From Thermofilum sp. ex4484_15 (GTDB taxonomy: Archaea; Thermoproteota; Thermoprotei; Thermofilales; EX4484-15), in contig NJEH01000003.1 in the NCBI GenBank assembly GCA_002254595.1, forward strand, positions 1 to 19,705: a stretch of DNA of 19,705 nt, given 5' to 3'. Shown one piece after another: positions 8,230 to 14,500 of this stretch. Under the pieces are notes generated by a model. The model was not told the origin of the DNA and made no database searches. It saw only the letters and a list, made by a program, of their open reading frames with translations. Within the stretch, counting starts at the first letter, position 1. Every line of letters starts with the position of its first letter. The position numbers were made by a program, and so were the translations under genes.

Positions 8230-8264
8230 GGTCTTCAACCATAGCTATTCGAACTAGAAATCGT

Positions 8265-8271
8265 AATAAAC
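8265..8271 (-). promoter_or_regulatory. TATA-like element of the AsnRS-like gene
   Basis: TTTATTA on the minus strand (within AAGTTTATTACG) would place transcription start near 8242, 13 bases before the ATG at 8229 and just ahead of the alternative TTG at 8238. Confidence 0.4.
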
Positions 8272-8346
8272 TTTATCGTCCTTTCGATATAACTTATTTT
8301 AATTAATATGTCATTATTACTTTTGTACATGGATATTTAAAGTTAA

Positions 8347-8355
8347 AATTATAAA
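8347..8355 (+). promoter_or_regulatory. TATA-like element of the Lrp/AsnC gene
   Basis: ATTATAAAT is centred about 29 bases before the ATG at 8380, implying a leaderless transcript. The A/T-rich stretch 8281-8345 between the two divergent promoters, with TTTTAATTAATAT and GATATTTAAAG, is the likely place for an Lrp-type autoregulatory operator. No single convincing palindrome stands out. Confidence 0.5.
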
Positions 8356-8379
8356 TACTGACGGAATATATTAGTAAAC

Positions 8380-8877
8380 ATGCCATCAATATCGCTAGAT
8401 GAGCTAGATCTTAAAATCATAGCATCATTATCCGAGAACTCTAGGATCCCCATAACTGCTTTATCCGAAATGATAGGGGTACCTAGGACTACCGTAGCTA
8501 GTAGGATAGAGAAGTTACGTAAACTAGGCGTTATAGAGGGGTATACGTTAAAGTTAAACTATCGGCTATTAGGTTACAACTATCTAGCTTTCATCCTAAT
8601 AAAGGCAAGAAGAGGTAAGGGTATTTCCAATCAAATATCTTTAGCTAAAAGGATAAAAAGGGATAGCGAGAAGGGTAAGGGATTTCCCTGGGTTCAGGAA
8701 GCCCATGTAATAACGGGGGATTACGATATACTCCTAAAGGTAAGGATAAGGGAGTGGGATGAATTAACTAACTTCCTTATAAGGTATTTAGCTAGGTTAG
8801 AGGAAGTAGAACATAGTTTAACCCTCCTTACTTTAACTACGGTTTACGAGGAAAATAATAAATTAGAATTCCCCTGA
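8380..8877 (+). CDS. Lrp/AsnC-family transcriptional regulator
   Basis: This 165-residue DNA-binding regulator has the N-terminal AsnC helix-turn-helix LDELDLKIIASLSENSRI followed by a recognition region with VPRTTVASRIEKL (about 35-47) and VIEGYTLKLN (51-60). The C-terminal effector-binding RAM domain (about 65-155) includes EAHVITGDYDILLKV, the conserved GDYD turn where amino-acid ligands bind in the family. A basic linker rich in Lys/Arg (about 77-100) makes it slightly longer than the typical 150 residues. It is divergent from the AsnRS/asparagine-synthetase-like gene with 141-150 bases between, so autoregulation and control of that gene are plausible; in enteric bacteria AsnC controls asnA. 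That role here is inference from position. Confidence 0.93.
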   Translation: MPSISLDELDLKIIASLSENSRIPITALSEMIGVPRTTVASRIEKLRKLGVIEGYTLKLNYRLLGYNYLAFILIKARRGKGISNQISLAKRIKRDSEKGKGFPWVQEAHVITGDYDILLKVRIREWDELTNFLIRYLARLEEVEHSLTLLTLTTVYEENNKLEFP

Positions 8878-8934
8878 CTTAAACCGTCATGGGTATAAAG
8901 CTAACTTAGTATCCTTGTATTAAGGTAGTTGAGC

Positions 8935-9021
8935 TTACCATTCCTCCCATTCTTCCTCCCAACTTTCTTCCCATTCCTCCTCCCACTCTTCCTCTAATCC
9001 CTCCTCCCATTCTTCCTCCAT
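8935..9021 (-). CDS. Novel 28-residue Trp/Glu tetrapeptide-repeat peptide
   Basis: The minus strand from the ATG at 9021 to the TAA at 8935 encodes 28 residues built of seven four-residue units. The head residues are M, W, L, W, W, W, W; the rest are almost all Glu, with one Gly and one Ser, and a final Trp. In total there are 18 Glu, 6 Trp and no basic residue. Most differences between the 12-base units are synonymous GAG/GAA swaps, as expected if protein sequence is selected. An upstream in-frame TAG at 9033-9035 fixes the ATG as the only normal start. GGAGG lies about eight bases before it. A TATA-like region around 9077-9087 would start transcription near 9056. With a hydrophobic residue every fourth position it should form an acidic amphipathic helix. 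I recognise no family; the alternative is a non-coding purine-rich repeat. Confidence 0.5.
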   Translation of the reverse strand: MEEEWEEGLEEEWEEEWEESWEEEWEEW

Positions 9022-9036
9022 ATCCTCTCCCTCCTA
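8938..9036. repeat. Polypyrimidine/polypurine tract of degenerate 12-base repeats
   Basis: On the plus strand nearly every base is C or T, apart from regularly spaced A or TA positions. Imperfect repeats of the form CCATTCTTCCTC recur, for example around 8939, 8947, 8971, 8983 and 9007. The minus strand is a G/A-rich run with many GGGAGG blocks. The tract is explained well by the Trp/Glu repeat peptide plus its ribosome binding site. The same strand asymmetry could also favour triplex or stacked-G structures, or terminate the upstream regulator gene's transcript. Confidence 0.7.
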
Positions 9037-9076
9037 GAGGTTTAAGGCTACGTAGTAGATTAACCCTATTAGAAAA

Positions 9077-9087
9077 AATAATATATT
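9077..9087. promoter_or_regulatory. Near-palindromic TATA region, probably bidirectional
   Basis: AATAATATATT is centred about 25 bases before the plus-strand ATG at 9107, fitting a leaderless phosphoribosyltransferase mRNA. Read on the minus strand it would start transcription near 9056, giving a leader of about 35 bases that carries GGAGG for the 28-codon gene. No other TATA-like site lies at the right distance for both genes. Confidence 0.45.
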
Positions 9088-9106
9088 CCTTTTCGATTTA
9101 AATAAC

Positions 9107-9721
9107 ATGGTTAATGAAAGGGGGTTCTTAATACTTTCCCCTACGGGGATGTATTGGGCGTTACTTAAATTAGCAAATAAAATAAGGTCCTCAGGGTATG
9201 AACCTGAGGTTATAGTAGCTATAGCGAGGGGAGGGGTCATTGTAGCTAGGTACTTATGCGATATGCTTTCGATAGATAAGGTAGATGAAGTAGAGATAAG
9301 ATTATACGGTAGTATAGGCGTGAGGTATCGTAAACCTAAATTAATAAGGGGATTAAGGGATCCTAACCAGATAAAGGGCAGGGACGTATTGATAGTAGAC
9401 GATGTGGTGGAAACGGGAGCTACATTATCGCTAGCTAGAGGGATAGTAAGGGGGGCTGGAGCTAATAGGGTTAAAAGTGCTGTACTTTACGTAAAACCGT
9501 GGGCTAAAGTAATACCTGATTACTATCTTAAGGTAACGGATAGATGGGTAGTATTCCCTCATGAGTATGGGGAACTCCTTTCCGAACTATTAAGTAGTAA
9601 AACCGAGGAAGGGGACGCTTTAAGCTATTTAAAGAGGAAGACAGGCTTACCTGTTAAGGTAATAAGCTCTCTCCTTAAAGTACTAATAGCTGATAAGGGA
9701 AGTCATAGTGCCGATAATTAG
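9107..9721 (+). CDS. Purine phosphoribosyltransferase (xanthine/hypoxanthine/guanine type)
   Basis: This cytosolic salvage enzyme joins a purine base to PRPP. The 204-residue type I phosphoribosyltransferase has VAIARGGVIVARYL (37-50) as the first PRPP loop, the canonical DVLIVDDVVETGATL (93-107) with the Asp-Asp pair at 98-99, and PDYYLKVTDRWVVFPHE (about 137-153), the base-recognition region typical of archaeal and Gpt-like xanthine/hypoxanthine/guanine enzymes. The exact base preference is not readable. The last roughly 40 residues are a helical tail. The start is leaderless-type. The 3' end overlaps cgi121 by 14 bases, so the two are translationally coupled. Confidence 0.85.
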   Translation: MVNERGFLILSPTGMYWALLKLANKIRSSGYEPEVIVAIARGGVIVARYLCDMLSIDKVDEVEIRLYGSIGVRYRKPKLIRGLRDPNQIKGRDVLIVDDVVETGATLSLARGIVRGAGANRVKSAVLYVKPWAKVIPDYYLKVTDRWVVFPHEYGELLSELLSSKTEEGDALSYLKRKTGLPVKVISSLLKVLIADKGSHSADN

Positions 9722-10292
9722 GAACTTACGTGTAAATGGAAAGGAATATAGAATAAGTATAATAGGAGTAAAGTGCACTCCTTTGAACTTAAGGGACGTA
9801 GAGGAGATATTACATAGAAAGGCGTTAATAGAAGAGGGGGGTAAAGTAGAGGTAGTCCTACTCAACGCTGACATGATATTAGGAAAGGAACATTTAATGC
9901 CAGCTATTTACATGGCCTTAAGGCGCCATTTGAGGGGTAAAGGGCTCGCTAAGAAGTTAAGCGTAGAAGTAGTACTGTACGCAGCCTGTACCAAGGAGAT
10001 AGTTAAAGCGCATAAAATTTTAGGAATAAGGGAAGGGGTAAGCTCATTGGTCGTTGTAATAATAGGAGAGGTTTCAGATCCGTTATCCATGATTAAGAGC
10101 CTATTAGGGGATAAGTTTAAATTAACTGACGATGGAGTCTTAGACCTTAGCGAAGATAAAATAAGGAGAATACGTAAAGCTTTTAATATTTCGGATAAAG
10201 AGGTTAAATCCCTACAAGAGGAGTCCCTATACCTCTCTCTCGTGAAGTCTATAATTTCTAGAATGGCGCTCTTAAACTTAATAAAGCCTTAA
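9708..10292 (+). CDS. cgi121: KEOPS complex subunit Cgi121
   Basis: Cgi121 is the small subunit of KEOPS, which adds N6-threonylcarbamoyl to adenosine 37 of ANN-decoding tRNAs; it binds Bud32 and the tRNA 3' end. In this 194-residue protein the family signature is clear: LNADMILGKEHLMPAIYMAL (52-71) followed by VEVVLYAACTKEIVKAHKIL with a GIREG turn (about 103-129) and the VVVIIG strand. Residues about 140-194 form an extra helical tail. The GTG start at 9708 lies inside the end of the phosphoribosyltransferase gene, 14 bases before its stop ends. Other KEOPS genes are not in the window. Confidence 0.87.
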   Translation: MPIIRNLRVNGKEYRISIIGVKCTPLNLRDVEEILHRKALIEEGGKVEVVLLNADMILGKEHLMPAIYMALRRHLRGKGLAKKLSVEVVLYAACTKEIVKAHKILGIREGVSSLVVVIIGEVSDPLSMIKSLLGDKFKLTDDGVLDLSEDKIRRIRKAFNISDKEVKSLQEESLYLSLVKSIISRMALLNLIKP

Positions 10293-10301
10293 GGGCCTTA
10301 C

Positions 10302-10309
10302 TATATTTT
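10302..10309 (+). promoter_or_regulatory. TATA-like element of the isomerase gene
   Basis: TATATTTT lies about 22 bases before the GTG at 10327, in the 34-base gap after cgi121. It would give a leaderless or near-leaderless transcript. Confidence 0.4.
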
Positions 10310-10326
10310 GATCGCATTAAGGTTAG

Positions 10327-11736
10327 GTGAAGGATTTGGACAAGGTAAGGTTAGGTTTTGTACCGCTTCATAGGGATCTATTCGATGAACATTGGGCTAT
10401 CGAGATGAGGGAGAGAGTACTTAAGGTCTTATCGAAGCTAGATCGTGTGGAAGTAGTAGTCCCTAGTGAGGATTTAACGAAAGCCGGGCTGGTGAGGGAT
10501 GAACAAGATGCCTTGAAAACCATTGAGCTCTTCAAGGAGCGGAGGATCGATGGTCTTATAATAGGTACTATGACTTTCGGTAACGAAATGGCGGGCTTAA
10601 AAATAGCAGAAGCCTTTAGGGATTTGCCTATATTGGTATTTGGTACGAAGGAGGGACCCTTTACCCCTGAGGGAGGTAGGAGATCCGATTCATTCTGCGG
10701 TACCCTTTCCTTAACTTCAGGTCTTCGTAGGAGGGATATAAATTTCGTATTTGCTGGAATAATATTCCCTGAAGAGGAAGCATTCCTTAAAAGCTTAAGG
10801 GATTACGTAAGGGTATGTAATGTAATAAAGGGATTCAAAGGGGCGAAAATAGCCTTAATAGGACCTAGACCAGAGACCTTCGAAACCTGTACCTTTAATG
10901 AAGTAGCCATGATAAACAGTTTCGGTCAGGAGGTAGTACATCTTTCGTTAGCTGAAGTTATTTCGGAATTTAATAAGTTAAGCAAAGAGGACGCTGAGGT
11001 TAGGAAGGTAATTGAGGAGATAAGGAAACAAGTGGGGATAATGGAGATAGATGAGGAAGCCTTAGCCAAGATAGCTAAGCTCGAGGTAACGTTAAGGAGA
11101 ATGGCGGAGAATAGGAACGTTAAGGCTATAGCTTTTAGGTGCTGGCCGGAAGTAGAGGAAGTATTGGGCATAGTCCCCTGTTATGTACTAGGTCGTTTAA
11201 CCGATAGCGGTTTAATGGCCGCTTGCGAGTCCGATGTATATGGTGCTTTAACTATGTTAATGGAATACCTCGCCTCCTTAGAAACTACCCCTCCTCATTT
11301 CGTGGATTGGACCATAATGCATCAAAGCAAGGAGAATACCTTTTTAGCCTGGCATTGCGGTAATGCGCCTCCTTCTCTAATTAAGGAAGGGGAGAAAATT
11401 AAATTAACTAGCCACATGTTATGGGAGAAGGTATTGGGTAGGGATAAATCACAAGGTACTGGGGAGTTCCCGTTAAAACCTGGTATAGTAACTATATGTA
11501 GGCTTATAGAGCAAAACGGGGAATTTAAGATGTTAATAACTAAGGGAAGAATTATAAAAAGTAAGGAGAGTCTACGAGGATCTTGGAGTTGGGTAGAGGT
11601 TAAGGATTTAAAGAAACTTTATGAAACTTTAGTTAGGGAGGGGTTTACGCATCATGCAAGCATAATACATGGGGATTACGTAGAGGTCCTAAGGAAGGTT
11701 TGTGAAATATTGGGAATTAAGCCAATAATAGTGTAA
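10327..11736 (+). CDS. L-fucose/L-arabinose isomerase-family protein
   Basis: The 469-residue protein belongs to the FucI/AraA fold superfamily of metal-dependent aldose-ketose isomerases. The N-terminal part (1 to about 180) has GFVPLHRDLFDEHWA and two Rossmann-like repeats (DGLIIGTMTFGNEMAG, AKIALIGPRPE). The catalytic part has FRCWPEVEE, a LTDSG turn, AACESDVYGALTMLMEYL with probable metal ligands Glu301 and Asp303, and AWHCGNAPP with His343; the C-terminus has HHASIIHGDYVEVL. FucI enzymes also turn D-arabinose into D-ribulose, but the actual sugar cannot be read here. The GTG start at 10327 has a TATA-like element about 22 bases ahead. It converges on RuBisCO with only 9 bases between stop codons and is a distant relative of the two genes upstream of RuBisCO. 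Confidence 0.82.
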   Translation: MKDLDKVRLGFVPLHRDLFDEHWAIEMRERVLKVLSKLDRVEVVVPSEDLTKAGLVRDEQDALKTIELFKERRIDGLIIGTMTFGNEMAGLKIAEAFRDLPILVFGTKEGPFTPEGGRRSDSFCGTLSLTSGLRRRDINFVFAGIIFPEEEAFLKSLRDYVRVCNVIKGFKGAKIALIGPRPETFETCTFNEVAMINSFGQEVVHLSLAEVISEFNKLSKEDAEVRKVIEEIRKQVGIMEIDEEALAKIAKLEVTLRRMAENRNVKAIAFRCWPEVEEVLGIVPCYVLGRLTDSGLMAACESDVYGALTMLMEYLASLETTPPHFVDWTIMHQSKENTFLAWHCGNAPPSLIKEGEKIKLTSHMLWEKVLGRDKSQGTGEFPLKPGIVTICRLIEQNGEFKMLITKGRIIKSKESLRGSWSWVEVKDLKKLYETLVREGFTHHASIIHGDYVEVLRKVCEILGIKPIIV

Positions 11737-11745
11737 AAGTGGAAA

Positions 11746-13086
11746 TTATTTTTGGTTAAGAAACTTATACCCCCAGTACTTTAACGCCTCTCTTAATTCA
11801 GGCTTTTCCTTAGCGTATTCCTCTAGTGGTATTCCTTTAAGGTAAGCCTCTATCGCTTGAACCATAGCTTTAGCTCCCGCCCTAGTACCCCATGGATGAC
11901 CGTGTATCCCTCCTCCTGCATTTATCTGGATATCGGGTGAGCCTAGGGCTTCGAGGTTAGACGGAACTATAGCTGGATGTATTCCCCCGGAAGCTACTGG
12001 CATGACGGGTTTAAGTTCATACCACTCAGATCTTAGGAAATCGTTTATCCTCCTAACCGATTTAACCCCTCCCCATTCCTTATATACCTGTGCTTGAGCG
12101 CCTGGTTTCTCCATTTTACCTACGGCAGTACCGGTATGTAATTGATCGCCGCCTGCTAACCTAACTAATTTAGCTATTACCATCATATGTACGCCGTGTT
12201 TAGGGTTCCTAGTCATAGCTGCATGCATACATCTATGTACGTGTATGGGTACCTTAATGGAAGGATCTTCAGCTAAGGCCCTGAGGGCAGGGAAGCCTAC
12301 CACTATTACATCTACCATTAACGCATTAGCTCCATGAGAGAGGGCTCTTTCAGCGTTTTCGAAAAGCTCACCATAATCCGAAGTTATATTCACAGCGTAT
12401 ATTACTCTCCTGTCGGTTTCCTCCCTTACTAAATCTAATTTCTCCATGACGTAAGAGACCCTATCCTCTATGGGGTTAAATTTTTGGTTAGTTAAAGTTT
12501 CATCATCCTTAATGAAATCCACGCCGCCAATAGCTGCTTCATAGGCTACTTCGGCGGTTTCCTTAGGATTTAAACCTACTTTAGGCTTAACTATCGTACC
12601 TAGATGCGGACGTGGCTCCCTTATCGTACTTACTAATTCCCTTACCCCTTTAATCCCGAATTTCGGTCCCCTGTAATTCTTTACATAATCCTTAGGTAAT
12701 TGTAGATCCAGTAACCTTACGTTCCTAAGCGAGGAAAGGCCGAACAAATTGCCTGCTACTATACTTAGTAAGTGGGAGATCCCTCCCTCAAAATCTATTA
12801 GGTCTAAGGGGAAAGCTACGTAAATTAACCCGCTCCCATCGACCCTCTTAATCTTATATACTTTAGCTGCATATTTAAGTACGGTTTCTCTCAGAGTCTT
12901 AATCTCGGTCCAAGTACCTATAGATTCTTCAGAAGCTATTTCCCTACCGGCTTCCTCCAAGGTTGTATTTTCATTAGGTTCAACGTAATATAATGCGATA
13001 ACGTATTTATCGGGATCGATCTCCTCAGGGTAAGCTAAGAACGTTCCCCTTGCAACGGGACTATTACCTAAGCTATCCTTCGCCAT
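11746..13086 (-). CDS. rbcL: Form III ribulose-1,5-bisphosphate carboxylase
   Basis: It carboxylates ribulose-1,5-bisphosphate to two 3-phosphoglycerate. The 446-residue archaeal large subunit keeps all catalytic positions I can align to plant RuBisCO: Glu53 and SIGTW (E60/T65/W66 region), Asn113 (N123), IVKPK with Lys167 and Lys169 (K175/K177), KDDE with the carbamylated Lys193 and metal ligands Asp195/Glu196, HVHRCMHAA with His284/Arg285 (H294/R295), His317 (H327), loop-6 Lys324 (K334), Ser366 (S379) and the GGG at 391-393. It is therefore probably active, unlike form IV. The motifs GPKFGIKG and TLTNQKF fit form III. It is the last gene of a minus-strand run after two isomerase-superfamily genes, with its own possible TATA. 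AMP phosphorylase and ribose-1,5-bisphosphate isomerase are not nearby. Confidence 0.93.
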   Translation of the reverse strand: MAKDSLGNSPVARGTFLAYPEEIDPDKYVIALYYVEPNENTTLEEAGREIASEESIGTWTEIKTLRETVLKYAAKVYKIKRVDGSGLIYVAFPLDLIDFEGGISHLLSIVAGNLFGLSSLRNVRLLDLQLPKDYVKNYRGPKFGIKGVRELVSTIREPRPHLGTIVKPKVGLNPKETAEVAYEAAIGGVDFIKDDETLTNQKFNPIEDRVSYVMEKLDLVREETDRRVIYAVNITSDYGELFENAERALSHGANALMVDVIVVGFPALRALAEDPSIKVPIHVHRCMHAAMTRNPKHGVHMMVIAKLVRLAGGDQLHTGTAVGKMEKPGAQAQVYKEWGGVKSVRRINDFLRSEWYELKPVMPVASGGIHPAIVPSNLEALGSPDIQINAGGGIHGHPWGTRAGAKAMVQAIEAYLKGIPLEEYAKEKPELREALKYWGYKFLNQK

Positions 13087-13119
13087 CGTATTACCCTCTA
13101 GTTACTTTAAGTGGGAAGT

Positions 13120-13129
13120 AGAATATAAA
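13120..13129 (-). promoter_or_regulatory. TATA-like element ahead of RuBisCO
   Basis: CTTTATATTC on the minus strand is centred about 39 bases before the RuBisCO ATG at 13086. Transcription would start near 13099, leaving a 13-base leader containing GAGGGTAA as a ribosome binding site. RuBisCO may thus be expressed separately from, or in addition to, the two genes before it. Confidence 0.4.
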
Positions 13130-13143
13130 GGGGGTCGTTACCT

Positions 13144-14499
13144 TTAAAGGGGATAAAATGATATATCGAGTAAATCCGCTAACTTAGCTAAGGATTCCCT
13201 ATGATCCCCGTAAACTAGTACTACGTGATGCCCGAAGGCCTCCTTACTCAATTTCCTCGCATTTTCAACCTCCACTCCTATGGATATACGGCAATGTACC
13301 GTATCCTCGGTCCATCTAATAATTCCTTTAGACGCCCATAGGCTATCCATATCCCAATGTAAGCCAGCTAAAGTTACAGTAACCCCGCTCCTTAACTCTA
13401 CGTAAGGCGTTAAGCCCTTACCGGTAGCATGGAAATCCCTTAACCTAACTTTACAACCCGGGCAGCTCAGGGAAGTAGGTACTACATCGTGGTTAACTAC
13501 CACTATATTACTTTCTATATCGCTATGGGTTACGTTTTCGTTTAAGTTACCCATTAAGGCTGGGCTATTGGAAATCCCCATTAGCATAGACATAGTTAGT
13601 AAAGCGGGTAGATCCGCTTCGCATCCGCAGGGGATGCCTTCATCTATCAATAAGGAAAATGCTAAACAGGGCACGTAGTCTATGTTAGGTAAAGCTGCGC
13701 AATCTACGGTAACTGCGTTAGCCTCACACTCCTTAAGGAGGCGTTTTAAAGCTTCATATACCTTAGCATACTTCTCAAGAACCTCGCCTCTACCATCTAA
13801 TAATGAAAACTTCTTACGCCACTCCTCGGTTAAGTACTTCACTTCATCCTCTTTAATTCCCTCTATTGCCTTTATGTAATCATTTAAACTTAGCTTTATG
13901 AAGGTAGTTCCGAATTTCTCCCTAATGTATTCGAATGTAACTCCATTACTGGTAAATACACTATGGGAGGGAAACCTTCCTATGTATAGTACTTTCATAT
14001 GTTTAAGCTTCTTTAACCCCCTAAGTGCGTTAAGCGTGGTTAGTAAGTCCTTCACCCCCATGGTGAAGTAACGTTTAACTTTGGAGAACTTACGTAGCCT
14101 ATACTTAGATATCCTACCATGGATGGCATAGCCCCATTTATCCCACTCCGCTATAATGGGCTTACCTAACTTCGCTATCCCTTCTAATATTTCATCGGGA
14201 GCAAACCAATCCCCGCTATCTTCTATCACTATTAAGTCGACGTCCCTAGGTATCTTACGTAAATCGCTAACCTCCCTTACGGTCATAGAGGGTAAAACTT
14301 CTACTAAGCCCTCTCTTTCTAAGGTAGCTAAACTTACATCCCTTTTGGGCCTTTCTTCTTCCCTTAGGAGATCCCTCGGCTTCCTAACACCTTTTACCCA
14401 TGCATCCCTAGCTAAAAGAGTTTCCTCCGTAGCCCAAACTTCCCATGCACTCTTAAGCTTTAAGAACTGTACCTTAAGCTTAAGGTCCTGGTTTACCAT
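13144..14499 (-). CDS. Divergent FucI/AraA-superfamily sugar isomerase-like protein B
   Basis: This 451-residue protein shares with the other two isomerase-like proteins the core VDCAALPNIDYVPC, GCEADLPALLTM (probable metal ligands Glu294 and Asp296), VVNHDVVPTS (His337) and a C-terminal VLVYGDHRESLAKLADLL. The N-terminal half is divergent: it begins with a Lys-rich helix and a Trp-containing segment, then one Rossmann-like unit (VDLIVIEDSGDWFAPDE). Two CxxC-like cysteines in SCPGCKVRLRDFH might bind metal. I chose the ATG at 14499 because GGAGG at 14509-14513 lies nine bases before it; the in-frame ATG at 14508 would touch that site. This start is one base after the preceding gene's stop. 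Its sugar is unknown; the position between a paralogue and RuBisCO suggests a role in the same pathway. Confidence 0.72.
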   Translation of the reverse strand: MVNQDLKLKVQFLKLKSAWEVWATEETLLARDAWVKGVRKPRDLLREEERPKRDVSLATLEREGLVEVLPSMTVREVSDLRKIPRDVDLIVIEDSGDWFAPDEILEGIAKLGKPIIAEWDKWGYAIHGRISKYRLRKFSKVKRYFTMGVKDLLTTLNALRGLKKLKHMKVLYIGRFPSHSVFTSNGVTFEYIREKFGTTFIKLSLNDYIKAIEGIKEDEVKYLTEEWRKKFSLLDGRGEVLEKYAKVYEALKRLLKECEANAVTVDCAALPNIDYVPCLAFSLLIDEGIPCGCEADLPALLTMSMLMGISNSPALMGNLNENVTHSDIESNIVVVNHDVVPTSLSCPGCKVRLRDFHATGKGLTPYVELRSGVTVTLAGLHWDMDSLWASKGIIRWTEDTVHCRISIGVEVENARKLSKEAFGHHVVLVYGDHRESLAKLADLLDISFYPL

Positions 14500-14500
14500 G

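Noticed and set aside
8213..8242. A nine-codon minus-strand upstream frame ahead of the AsnRS-like start
   Set aside because: Its ATG lies near the predicted transcription start, but its sequence has no special content such as runs of Asn codons, so there is no case for attenuation.
8935..9021. The Trp-rich peptide as a trp-operon attenuator leader
   Set aside because: Nothing for tryptophan synthesis lies downstream on that strand; the next gene is the convergent Lrp regulator. Classical attenuation leaders also do not have such Glu content.
8938..9036. The repeats as a CRISPR array or tandem-repeat mobile element remnant
   Set aside because: Units are 12 bases and contiguous with no spacers. 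They keep a reading frame and lie within one short gene.
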